Below are positions 54,397 to 64,000 of a stretch of 64,000 bases of DNA, piece by piece. Position 1 is the stretch's first letter; the number at the start of each line of letters is the position of its first letter. The position numbers and the translations under genes were made by a program. A model generated the notes under the pieces. The model was not told where the DNA came from. It saw only the letters and a program-made list of their open reading frames with translations, and did no database searches. This DNA is from Hericium rajendrae. Its lineage: Eukaryota; Basidiomycota; Agaricomycetes; Russulales; Hericiaceae. The DNA is taken from the NCBI GenBank assembly GCA_033439255.1, contig CM065891.1:558001-622000 (forward strand), written 5' to 3'.

Positions 54397-56432
54397 ATGG
54401 ACTCCGAAAAGCCGCACCCGAAGCACACGAGTCCCATCTCCACGCTCCAGGAGCAGCTCGGCCCCGCCGCGTCCCCGCAGATCCCGACGCCGTCCGCGCT
54501 CCCATGGTACACCGAGGGCTTCTTCCGCACCGCGCATTCCGCCGTGCGCCGCGCGCGCGTCGCGTACCTCAGGGTCATCGCGCTCGCGACGGCCCTCATC
54601 ATCCTCACGATTCTTACTGTCCTCTCGATATACTGGGGTGCGATGTGGCATCCGACGGACCACGTGCATAATCTGACAGGATTTGTCCTGGTGCGTCTGT
54701 GCTTTGTTAATTGTGGGGCACGTCACTGAGTCTGTGGTAGGATTACGACGGTGGGCAGATGGGCGCGTTTGTTACGCAGGCGTTCTTGAATCAGACGGGC
54801 TTGCCGACCGAGATGGACTGGCGCACGGTGCCCGCAAGCACGTTCGTGGACGAGGTGGCGATCGTGCATGCGCTCGTGGATGAGGAGGCGTGGGCGATTG
54901 TGTGCAGTGCGTGTGCTCCGCTGCGTCTTCTTCCGTCGTATCGCCTGAGGCGCTGGTACGGCAGTCAACTCGGGCGCGACGGATCGCTTGATGGCGGCGG
55001 TCGCGGCTGGGGATGCGTCATATAATGGCTCGAGCGCGATCACTGTATTCGCGGAGCAAGCGCGCAACGAGAACACCTAGTAGGTCTCGGGCCTTTCGCC
55101 CTGGATCATCCGCTCATTTATTTATGGCAGTGACCAAACTGTCTTGCCCACTGTATGCGTTTTATTGCGGCGTTCTCGTCTACTGGCTAAACCAGAATGA
55201 GCACAGATACAAGAGATCTTGCAGCAGGCGTCACAGCACTTCGCGATGCGCTTCACGCAGCAACTGCTTTCCTCGAACCAGAACCTCGCTAATTTGGCGT
55301 CCAGCGCGCCAGGCGTGCTCCTGCAGCCCATCGGTTACACGGTCAACAATACAAGGCCATTCGATGTGCCTGTGTGCGTCCTTCGTTTCAATCGCACGAC
55401 CGCATATAGCTGAGACTACTGCCTGTGTACCAGCGCATCCGCAGTCGACTTCGTCGGGCTGATATACCTGCTGATCCTTGCCGTACGTCGCATCCCCCGC
55501 CTAGCGCTGATCTCGCACTAATATCTCGCACCCTCCGCTAGTACGTCCTCACGGTGCGTCACGCAAGCCATCCTGTAGGACTGCATCTAATACGACTCTC
55601 GGCGCCGGCAGCTCTTCCACTTCGGCGCACGAGCGGCAATCCAAGACCGCCTCACCCTCCGCGCACTCCTGCTCATGCGAATAATTATACCCATCATCGC
55701 CTACTTCGTCATCTCCGTGCGTCTCCCTCCGCAGCTCCGCACCCACATCTGACATCGCGCACGGCAGTGCTTCTACAGCCTGCTGAACCTCGCGTTCCAG
55801 GTGCCGTTCAACCGCTGGTGAGTGCCGCATACGCCTACTACGCGGGGTGAAAGCTTATAATGTGCGAAATAGGTACGGCCATTCGGGCTTCGTGATATAC
55901 TGGATGATGTCCTGGCTCGGCATGGCGGCTCTGTACGTCCTCCCCCCTCCCCACCTTTCCGCCATGCTCACCGCAATGCAAGCGGCCTCGCAGTCGAAGC
56001 GATGATCACGCTGCTCACGATCCGCTTCGTGCCGTTCTTCCTCGTGCTCTGGCTCATCGGTGCGTCGCATCTCATCGCGCGCGCACGAGACGGGGGCTGA
56101 TGCGTGGAATAGTGAACGTGTCGGTGTGCTTCTATCCGATTCCGCTCCTGCCGGGCGTATTCCGCTACGGCTACGCGACGCCGTTCTACAACGTGCAGCG
56201 CGCGGTACGCACGGTCGTGTTCGGGACGAAGAACCAGCGTACGTGTCTCTTCCCTTCCTCTCTGTTTCGTGTGCGAAGGGGACGCTGATGGGGATTGGCA
56301 GTGGGCTTGAACTTTGGGGTGCAGATCGCGTGGATCGCGGTGTCGGTTGTGTCGATCGTGCTTATACAGGCATGGAGGCGGTGGGAGGAGCGCCGGGCGC
56401 GGGAGAGGAGTGGGATGCAGGGGTCTGCGTGA
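54397..56432 (+). CDS. SNG1-like membrane protein (DUF3533 family)
   Basis: ATG at 54397 (MDSEKPHPKHTSPISTL). A first membrane helix VIALATALIILTILTVLSIYWG is followed by a luminal/extracellular domain beginning WHPTDHVHNLTGFVL and DYDGGQMGAFVTQAFLNQTG, characteristic of the SNG1/DUF3533 family. Later exons code EILQQASQHFAMRFTQQLLS and GYTVNNTRPFDVPV, then about five C-terminal helices (VDFVGLIYLLILA...) to a stop after RRARERSGMQGSA at 56430-56432. About nine introns of 50-60 nt. In yeast SNG1 is linked to nitrosoguanidine resistance and membrane lipid asymmetry; the role here is inferred. Several exon borders in the middle are approximate. Confidence 0.7.
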
Positions 56433-56598
56433 GAGGGGGGGTGGGTTTTGCGGTGTAAGTGGGTGACTCTTGACGTGTACGTATACCGCAAATCTAATAC
56501 AATTATTTTCGCAATGTGTGATTGAAAGCGTCCACTGTCATTCTAACTGTACAACACTACTAGTATAAACAGCCAATCCAAAGCGAACCTCGCACGTC

Positions 56599-57754
56599 CT
56601 ACACCCGCGTCACACACCAATGCAAAAACGGCACCTCCTCCACCCCCCGCCCATCCTCCCCCGTCCCGCGCATCTCCCGCCCCTTCAAATACGCCTCCAC
56701 CCTCACCGTCCCCCTCGGGAACACGCCCCCGTCCCACAGCTCCCCCCAACTCTGCGGGCTGTGGCAGAACAGCGTCCACCCGCCCGCGCTTACCACGCCT
56801 TTGGTGGCGGCGCCGACGTGGTCGCCGAAGATGATGCTCCCCGGCGCGGAGCTGAGCAGGCCTGCGAACTTGTGAGCGACGCGCGCTTGCGTCGGCTCGT
56901 CGAAGAGGTGGAAGAAAGCCGCTGCGTGCAGCGCGGTCGCGTGCCCGCGTAACGGCGCGAGTGAAGTGAGCGCGCGGAGATCGGGGCGGGGCGCGGGCGC
57001 AGACGCGTTGGTGGGAAGCGGTGGCAGGGGCGGGAGCGCGGTGTCGGAGAGGACGTCGGCGGGGACGAGGGGGACGGGGAAGGTCCCGGGCGTGCTGTTG
57101 AAGAGCTGGTGGCCGAGGGTCCAGAAGCCTGTGTGTGGTTAGTGGGGTTGGATGTATGGTGGAGGGAGGGATGGGGCGGACTGGAGTGCAGGTCCGTGGC
57201 GACGGTCTTGTCGAGCGGGAAGCCGTCGTAGATGGCGCGGCGCAGTTCCTGGCCGACTGGGCACCGATGTGTGTAAGTGGGTGGGTGCGCGGGGTAGGGG
57301 AGTGGGGACGTACAGCAGGCGGCGAACTCGACGAAGAGCGCGTCGGGGCGCTCGCGGCCCATTTGCAGGAGCGCCTGGTACCCGGGCACGTCCACAATCC
57401 GCAGCCTACATACACACAGTCAGCCATTCCTTCTTACCCTCAAATCTCCACACGCACCGCAGGAACGCAAACAAGCGGATGCACGGGTACGGGTGCACCT
57501 GTGAAACCGTCAGTCCGCTTCTACCCGCTGAGACACGGGCGGGGGACGCAACGCACGGCATACGCCTTCGCCTGGCACGCGAGGATGTGCTGCTTGAGCG
57601 CCTCATCGTCGCGGATGCCCGTGTAGTGCGCGAAGAACGCCTTCTCCTCCGGCGTAAGATCGTACAGCGCGGGGTCGAGTTCGAGGCGCGGGCCCGCGCC
57701 GATGACCACGCCGGTGTCGGTTGTCTCAGCCGTGTTAGCACTCGTGCTCGACAT
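56599..57754 (-). CDS. SAM-dependent methyltransferase
   Basis: Five exons (57754-57557, 57498-57458, 57405-57314, 57256-57182, 57128-56599) total 936 nt, exactly 311 codons plus stop. The N-terminal motif LTPEEKAFFAHYTGIRDDEA and HPYPCIRLFAFLR are typical of a fungal methyltransferase family found near terpenoid and other secondary-metabolite genes. The SAM site is FVEFAACCFGQELRRAI followed by KTVATDL; the usual glycine-rich loop reads EFAACCFGQEL, slightly unlike DIGCCFG of most relatives. The remainder (FWTLGHQLFNSTPGTFPVPL, FFHLFDEPTQARVAH, FCHSPQSWGELWDGGVF) is complete. No biosynthetic core enzyme is adjacent. Substrate unknown. Confidence 0.85.
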
Positions 57755-58229
57755 CTTGTGTTGTGCTGGCTGAGGGAGGTGGGGGGACTGATAGTTAATA
57801 TCCAGGCGCCGCCTGTGCTTTTATCTGTGGTTTGCTCGCAATACTATAGAGTGCATAATGCTGCTGAATGATAGCAGCCCTGCGGGTTGCGCGGGCGGCT
57901 GCGGGCGCGGATGACGTGCGTCCGCCGCCGTGCCCGAGACGAGACGAGACATGCGGGTGCGATTTGCCCTGGCGGTGCACACTGCAGGGTCGATATCACT
58001 CACGCAAGTACGAGTTGGAGATCGAGTTCAGCAGGGCTGATCGGAGACTGCGAGCAGCCTAAGCAACGGATAAATGATAAATGATGGTATTAATCAATAA
58101 TACTAGTCTACAAAACAGTGCGCGGCCGAAACTGCTATCCTAAATCCATGTCTAAGGCTACAAGTCGAAACCAAAACACCCAAAACCAAAACACCACAAG
58201 CCAAAAATACAGCACAACACAACAAACCC
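57755..58229. other. Intergenic region
   Basis: Promoter side of the methyltransferase and 3' end of the next minus-strand gene. No gene is supported. Confidence 0.35.
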
Positions 58230-59378
58230 CTACTGATTCGCCATCCGCAACCGCTCCCCGCCCCTCCGCGGCCTTGTCCCCCGCGGGCGATACGTCGGCG
58301 GCCTTCCGCTCTCCAAGCACCGATCATACAGATGCCTTCCATACGCAGGCGGCGGCTCGGCCCACTCCTCAGCGGGCACCCAGAAGTCGAGCGGCGGCGC
58401 GGGGAACGGGCGCGCGGCGATGCGCGGCGCGCGCGGGACGTCGAGGAGGTCGCTGTGGGCGGCCATGGCGGCGAGGGTCTGCAGGGCTGCGCGGCGGCGC
58501 TGCTGGTGCTCGGTGTTGTTGATGGAGGAGGGGCGGCGGGGGCGGGGTAGAGCGAGGGGTGGGGAGGGGGCCGGGGAGGGTGGGGCGCGGGAGGGGGTAG
58601 GGTGTGCCGCGGCCTTGGTGGTCTGCGCGTGGGGAGTCGGAGTCGGACTCGAAGGAGAGGGTGGAGCCGGCGGAGGAGGGAGAGGAAGAGGTGGGGGAGG
58701 AGGAGGCGGAGGAAGAGGGGAGGGCGGTGAGAGTGGGCGCGGGGCCGGAGGGGGAGAGGGCATCGCGGACGGTGTCGCCGAAGCTGGCGCCGACGGTGGT
58801 CGCGGGGAGGGTGGGGGTGTCCATGGAGATGCCGAGGCCTGTGGTGTCTGAGACCCTGCGGCGGCGGGCCTCGGGGCGGGCGCTGCCTGTCTCAGGCGTG
58901 CGGCTGCGCGCCCGACCCGCGGCGCCGAGCCCGAGACTTCCACGGTCAGCGCGGTCGGGAGGGTAGATGGTCTCGATGATGCTCTGCGTGGTGGGGAGGG
59001 ATGGGTCGGGCGCAGGGGAGCGGACATGAGAGGAGAGGGCAGGGGTGGAAGCGAGTGGAGAGTCGCGGTAGGGGATGGGATGATTGCGAGGGGGACGGGG
59101 AGAGAGCTATGAAGGAGGTAAGAGGGGCGCGAAGAGGAACAAGTCAATGCACGTACGATTTCCTGTTCCAACTGACATAAAGCGCATGCGTTTCCTGCCG
59201 TAGAAGAAGCGACGGTCGACGAGCTCCCGTTGAACGATGCGATCTCATATCCGTGCGGGCACTGCGCGCGTCAGAATGCATAGGAGAACGATGAGCAGAA
59301 AGAACTCACAGTAGACGGAACGGCAGGACTCAAGCGCTGCTTTCCTCCGGCAATCACGTCCTTGACGAACTTGAACAT
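58230..59378 (-). CDS. Proline/serine-rich protein with a Cys pair motif
   Basis: ATG at 59378 (MFKFVKDVIAGGKQRLSPAV), a short intron (GTGAGT), then an exon with CPHGYEIASFNGSSSTVASS ... CALCQLEQEI, whose C-P-H and C-x2-C spacing could bind a metal. The remaining sequence to the stop at 58230 is highly GC-rich and low in complexity. Two overlapping frames compete: a Pro-rich one that ends in DFWVPAEEWAEPPPAYGR and another containing STLSFESDSDSPRADH. An unseen intron or indel probably links the natural parts of both. The C-terminal LLDVPRAPRIAARP and DFWVPAEEW segments look genuine. Function unknown. Confidence 0.5.
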
Positions 59379-59918
59379 GGCGGTGTAAATGGGAGAGATG
59401 AAGAAATAGAGATAGGATGTGGTGCAATGAGGAAGTAGAGCACTGATATGAGCAGGTCCGGCCTACGGGTGAAGACGTATGGATATCTCAAGTTGTGGCA
59501 ATGTGATAGAATAGAGCGGGAAAGGATCATCACATACCAAGACTGCATGTACTTATACCTGAGGGTCGGATGGTTCACGGAAGCTGAACGGATGTCTCGA
59601 CAACACGAGCGAGACTTCCGACAAGCGGGACGAGCGGTGAACATGTTTATATCCGCAAAACCTGTGCTTTACGCCCATGTTAGACTTATGTTTCTCCGGA
59701 AACAAATGTAAGGCCTTACCAGTACGGTGTACAGCATCATTTGAGTTGGAGAGTCTGGGGCATGCGATCGGGCGCGACTGAGACGCGGGTCGTGTCCAAA
59801 TTCCCACGGCGTGACCCAAATTCTGCGTCCGTGATTGGTCGCGCGCCGCGTATTACAGTCAGCGTCGTCGCGTCAATCCCCTGTCCACCCCTCCTCTTCC
59901 CCTGTCTGCAGTCACCCA
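59379..59918. promoter_or_regulatory. Intergenic region between divergent genes
   Basis: 540 bp separate a minus-strand start (59378) from the ferrochelatase start (59919), so both promoters lie here. No distinct element is recognised. Confidence 0.4.
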
Positions 59919-61362
59919 ATGGCCGCGACATGGAGACGTACGAGCGCGTTGAGCAGGTCTCTCGCCCGCTCCTATGCTACTCTGCACAATGCGCCGTCGA
60001 GTAGCAAGAGGTATGACCTAGCACGATCCGTCAAATGTGTGTTCTGACGTTTTCATGCAGTCCCACAGGTACGATGGTGGTTGTCCATGAAGTACGGAGA
60101 CAGATGTATTAACTAAAGTTGACTTTCCAGCCATCGTCATGCTCAACATGGGCGGCCCGTCCACCGTGAGCATCCACAATTCCTCCCTTACACACCATCT
60201 CACCCACCCCAGGTCGCGGAAACAGGCGACTTCCTCAAAAACCTCTTCCTCGACGGCGACCTCATCCCCCTCCCCTTCCAGTCCATCATCGCCCCCTGGA
60301 TCGCCAACCGCCGCACGCCCCAAATCGAGCAGCAATACACCGCCATCGGCGGCGGCAGCCCCATCCTGCGCTACACGCAGGCCCAGGGCGCCGGCATGGC
60401 GCGCCTGCTCGACGAGCTGCACCCCGCGACCGCGCCGCACAAGCCCTACGTCGCCTTCCGCTACGCGCAGCCGCTGACCGACGCGACCGCGCGCCAGATG
60501 AAGGCCGACGGCGTGAGGCGCGCCGTCGCGTTCTCGCAGTACCCGCAGTACAGCTGCAGCACGACGGGCAGCAGCCTCAATGAGCTGTATCGGAAGGGCA
60601 GCGCCGGAGCCGCGGGCGACGGCGTCGAGTGGAGCGTCATCGACCGGTGGGGCACGCACCCCGGCTTTGTCGAGGTGCGCGATTTCCTTTCCCTATTCGT
60701 GCTGCACGTGCACGCGCTCATCCACATTTACTTCCCAGGCCGTCGCGCAGAACATCGAGGCGGCGTTGCAGAAGTACCCCGAGGCGGCGCGCCGCGACAC
60801 GGTACTGCTCTTCTCCGCGCACTCCCTGCCGATGTCGGTCGTGAACCGCGGGGACCCGTACGTGCTCGAGGTGTCCGCGACGGTCAACGCCGTGATGGAC
60901 CGCCTGGGGCAGGCGAACCCGTATCGGCTCGTGTGGCAGTCGCAGGTCGGGCCGAGCGCGTGGATGGGCCCACAGACGGCGGACGCGCTCAAGGGCCTGG
61001 CGCGCCTCGGGCGCAAGCAGGTCGTGCTTGTGCCGATTGCGTTCACGAGCGATCATATTGAGACGCTGTATGAGCTCGATTTGGAGTACGTGAAGGAGGC
61101 GAAGGAGGTGCGCGGTTCGTCTCTGATTTGCGGACTGGAGCTGACGTGCAAATAGCTTGGGATCGATGTGCAGCGCGCGCAGTCGCTAAATGAGTCGCCG
61201 GTATTCATTCGCGCGTTGGCAGACATCGCCGCGAAGCACCTGCGCGATTACTCGTCTGGCCGCATCGGCCCTACGTCGGTGCAGATGGGCCTGCGCTGTC
61301 CCGGCTGCACGAATGTCGTCTGCGCGCAGCAAAAGTCGTGGTTCGCGCGGGCGGGGCAATAG
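59919..61362 (+). CDS. HEM15: Ferrochelatase, mitochondrial (haem synthesis)
   Basis: Six exons (59919-60010, 60061-60068, 60131-60165, 60213-60674, 60739-61107, 61156-61362) sum to 1173 nt, exactly 390 codons plus stop. The second exon is only 8 nt. The N-terminus ([20 protein letters not shown]) is an Arg/Ser-rich mitochondrial presequence. The core contains [21 protein letters not shown] and [19 protein letters not shown], with the catalytic His in SAHS, and ends in SNESPVF-type [12 protein letters not shown]. Ferrochelatase inserts iron into protoporphyrin IX at the matrix side of the inner membrane. Cysteines [11 protein letters not shown] (C-x2-C-x4-C) plus one in QYSCSTTG match the four ligands of the [2Fe-2S] cluster of animal and fungal enzymes. 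Confidence 0.95.
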
Positions 61363-62046
61363 CCTTAGGGCATGTGTCGTAGCGGGACGTCTTGCTCGTT
61401 GGAAGACTGTCTGCGGTACAAATTGCATTATGCTGCTGTTACTTGCTGTCACTACTTTATTCGCTTGGCTTCGCTTTCTTGTTGTAATGCATCCCCGTTC
61501 TTGAGATAGCAGCTCAGTGGTCATTCATTGTTCTAAGGTTCTAGCTGTCAGTAGTGCTTTGCTATCCTTTCCAGAGGTGACAGGTTCCATCGAAATAAAG
61601 TCTTTTGCTTGTATATGGACTCCGTCAGATTGCGAAGGGGGGCGGTGCTGCTATCTCCTATTGAACCAGTGACGGCGCAAGGTTGTACAGTATAATCAAG
61701 CACATGGAGTATTTGAGGAGTATTCGAGCCTTTGACCAGAGGTCATTATGGCATTTCAAGTTGTGAGGCTAGACAGAGAACTCGTAGAACCTAAACCTTC
61801 GACAATATCGACACAGTTGCAATGCGGAGAGAACGATCCGCCGTCACCACGCCCATTGTTGCCTCTGTGCACATAGTCCACGAAAATGGCCCGAGCACTC
61901 TCGCCGCAAACACTCACCTTGAAAATGCACAAGTCCAAGAGCGCCACGGCACGCGCTGTCCGAGTCCGAACCCCGACCGCATTACAACGCTTCCTTCGCT
62001 TAATTCTGCATTGGCTGCAAATTTGGAGAATAGAAAGAATCTAAGA
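61363..62046. other. Convergent intergenic region
   Basis: 684 bp between the ferrochelatase stop and the 3' end of the NDUFB2-like gene. A poly(A)-signal-like AATAAAG occurs at 61595-61601. Nothing else is supported. Confidence 0.4.
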
Positions 62047-62574
62047 TCAATGGTGCTCCTCATGATGCTCCTCGTGCCCATGTCCATGGCCATGGCCCTC
62101 CCACGGATGCCTCCAGCCCTGCGCACCCAGTCAGTAACATCACAAAGGCAACATGCTTGGAAAGACGCACCAGGAGTTTCGGGCCGTCCTCTCTGTCGAT
62201 AAAGGAGGGGGTTGAGCGAGCTGAGGACGCTGCTGAAAGAGAGAAACGCACCTCGCGCGGTAGAAGAGGAAGAACCACATCATCGAGCCGAGCGCTTTGG
62301 CGAGGAACTGGTGGCGGAAACCGGGCAGGTGTGGGTGGAACCCTGATGAGCCTATATGCGCCGTCGCCGTCAGTCCTGGAAACCTGTATCCAGTCGAGTA
62401 CAACATACCAGCGGGGCCGGCCATGCTTGTTCGATGTGAGGATGTGCTACAGCGTGAGCGGCAGCCGTTGGAAGGAACTCGTCGTACGCGCCGGCACCTG
62501 CCGAGCGGGCGCTTCCGCGGCGACCTGCTCGCGCGCCTACCCACTTCGCATGCACAATTCGCGCTCTCCCCCAT
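62047..62574 (-). CDS. Mitochondrial complex I accessory subunit, NDUFB2-like
   Basis: Exons on the minus strand code a basic, Arg/Ser/Cys-rich presequence (from 62574, MGESANCACEVGRRASRSPR) and MAGPAG, then SSGFHPHLPGFRHQFLAKAL and GSMMWFFLFYRAR, a single membrane helix, then EDGPKLL, and finally GWRHPWEGHGHGHGHEEHHE to a stop at 62047. This arrangement matches the small B2-type subunit of NADH:ubiquinone oxidoreductase, located in the membrane arm. The tail is unusually His/Glu-rich (HGHGHGHEEHHEEHH). All three introns are about 50 nt. The true start may be the inner MAGPAG codon at about 62426. Confidence 0.8.
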
Positions 62575-62606
62575 ACCACACCCTCTCTCGACACCGCACG
62601 TCGCCC
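62575..62606. promoter_or_regulatory. Very short divergent promoter
   Basis: Only 32 bp separate the putative starts at 62574 (minus) and 62607 (plus). Either the two share a core promoter or one of the start codons lies further inside the gene. Confidence 0.4.
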
Positions 62607-64000
62607 ATGGCCACCTTGGCCGCGCCCGACACCCCGCGCATCACCTACCACGCGCCCGGCCGCACCTTCGACCGGCTCTTCAAAGGTGCGTCGCGCCTTC
62701 CGCCGTTTTGACGCTATGACTGATCGCGTGTGGATCGGCAGAGGCAAGCTTAGCGGAGACGAAGGACGTCGTGCGCGCGAAGCTGCGGCTTGCGCCTGGT
62801 GCGCGCGTCGCGCTCACGCAGCTCCGGGACGGGCAGCGGATCGATCTGGAGGACGGTGCGTGCTCTGGTCTATGTGCGTTTGCGTGCGTTAATGTCGGGT
62901 GTGTGTGTAGATGGCGATTTTGAGGCGTTGAAGGCGCTTGCGAGTGCGGTGGGGCATGTGGTTGTGCTTGTTTCTGTCGATGGGGAGACGTGGCCGGGCC
63001 TGGATGGTCCGCGCCCTGTGGAAGGGAGCACGGGTGGGCCTGATGCTTTGGTATGCTCGCATAAATTATTTCATGTGTATGAATTGTCTGAAGTGCGAAC
63101 AGGCCACATCAAAGAAAGCACGTCGGCGGGCGCGAAGTGTCGCGCTGCCTGCAGAACTGCCCGCCATGTCTGCCCCCGCCTTTGCCCCCGCATCGGATAC
63201 GGAGAACTCTGGTCCGAAGAGGAAAAAGCGCAGGGTCGTGTTCGACGAGCCTCTTTCAACCTCTGCTAAACCTCTAGTCTCTGATGCTCTGGAGAAAAGG
63301 AAACGGAAGGACAAGGTCAGGGCTGGATCTTCTTCCCAGCCCGACATTGCGCCCGACTCCACCTCGCATGAGATCACGATGCCCAAAACTACTGAAACCC
63401 AGCCTCCACAGCCAGGTCCATCCCGATCACGCTCCGCTACGCGAGAATCTGAAATTCCGCTGGAAAGCGACAAGAAGGTGAAGAAGCACAAAAAGAAAAA
63501 GTCACAGTCAGACGTGGAGGCAACATCGGCTTCATCTGCCATTACCACGACCGAGGAAGCGGTCGTCCCTCTCGCGTCCCGGCCCTCTCCAACCTTAATA
63601 CACCCTCGTGCAAGAGCGCCTTCGCCAGAACGCAAACGCAAACGCAAGCGCCGCACCAGTCCGTCGCCCAGCGAGACTCCGGCTCCTGCTGCTGAAGCCC
63701 GGTCGTTAGAGCCACCCAAGAAGAAGAAAAAGAAGAACAAGCACAAGGCAGCTGCGGATGTCACTTCTGCTTCTGTACCTCCGTCGCCGAAAGGTGAGCA
63801 GGTGGAACGCGAGGAGTCTGTGCAGGCGCCCGCGGCTTCGGAGTCGATCGAGACGCCAGCGAAGAAGAAAAAGAAGAGCAAGCAAACGGGAGATGTGGAT
63901 ATTCTGTCGCCGCAGAAGGATGTGCATGCGGAGGGCGAGGAGCCAGTGCAGGCTCTCGCAGCTTCAGAATCGATCGAGACACCGGCGAAGAAGAAAAGGA
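62607..64000 (+). CDS. Lysine-rich, nuclear-type protein, 3' end beyond the window
   Basis: ATG at 62607 (MATLAAPDTPRITYHAPGR). Short exons follow: EASLAETKDVVRAKLRLAPG..., DGDFEALKALASAVGHVVVL, then from about 63087 an exon open to the window end. The N-terminal 100 residues (KLRLAPGARVALTQLRDGQR, DDGDFEALK) are compatible with a small ubiquitin/PB1-like fold. The rest is disordered, with many KKKK/KRKRKR clusters (nuclear or nucleolar targeting) and a roughly 41-residue imperfect repeat: EESVQAPAASESIETPAKKK and EEPVQALAASESIETPAKKK. The 3' end is not in the window. Function unknown; the architecture resembles nucleolar or chromatin proteins. Confidence 0.65.

Noticed and set aside
1-64000. 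tRNA or rRNA genes
   Set aside because: No cloverleaf or rRNA-like sequence was recognised by eye; a covariance-model search would be needed to exclude short tRNAs.

Overview
The window looks like nuclear DNA of a filamentous basidiomycete, most likely an Agaricomycete. Most genes are broken by introns of about 45-70 nt with GT(A/G)NGT donors and short 3' tails, several exons are only 8-11 nt long, and mobile DNA is of the fungal chromovirus type. All gene models were spliced by eye. No rRNA, tRNA or CRISPR array was seen.

Region 1, about 1-20,900, is an accessory, transposon-rich island. It holds small uncharacterised genes of about 200 codons and two long elements of one family (A, 1057-4054; B, 14510-17221). 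The elements have inverted ends beginning CATCAG, ends full of ATAGCT-type motifs, a hairpin, and a GC-rich core of minisatellites. A nearly intact Ty3/Gypsy chromovirus (7376-14462; 423-bp LTRs; 5-bp target duplication ATTAC) lies between them. One host gene, a member of a small family with nucleotidyltransferase-like motifs, is cut twice: by the retrotransposon and, 47 bp further on, by element B. A relative at 17665-18639 is uninterrupted but carries one in-frame stop.

Region 2, about 21,400-44,700, is mostly conserved housekeeping and secretory genes: an F-box protein with a coiled-coil tail, a membrane-anchored beta-propeller/amidohydrolase fusion (11 exons resolved, 1327 aa), a secreted subtilisin-like protease, a muskelin (discoidin-like/CTLH/Kelch) homologue, a GTPBP1-type translational GTPase and a NFKBIL1-like charged protein.

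Region 3, about 36,800-57,800, contains two dispersed duplicate pairs. One is a pair of F-box/LRR paralogues in opposite orientation (36836-38632 with a frameshift, 45017-46808 open). The other is a pair of SAM-dependent methyltransferase paralogues (48033-49037 broken and missing the SAM-site exon, 56599-57754 open). Between them lie a small membrane protein, a multi-pass RING-H2 E3 ligase and a SNG1/DUF3533 membrane protein.

Region 4, about 58,200-64,000, holds a proline-rich protein, mitochondrial ferrochelatase with Fe-S cysteines, a complex I NDUFB2-type subunit, and a divergently transcribed lysine-rich nuclear-type protein that runs off the window.
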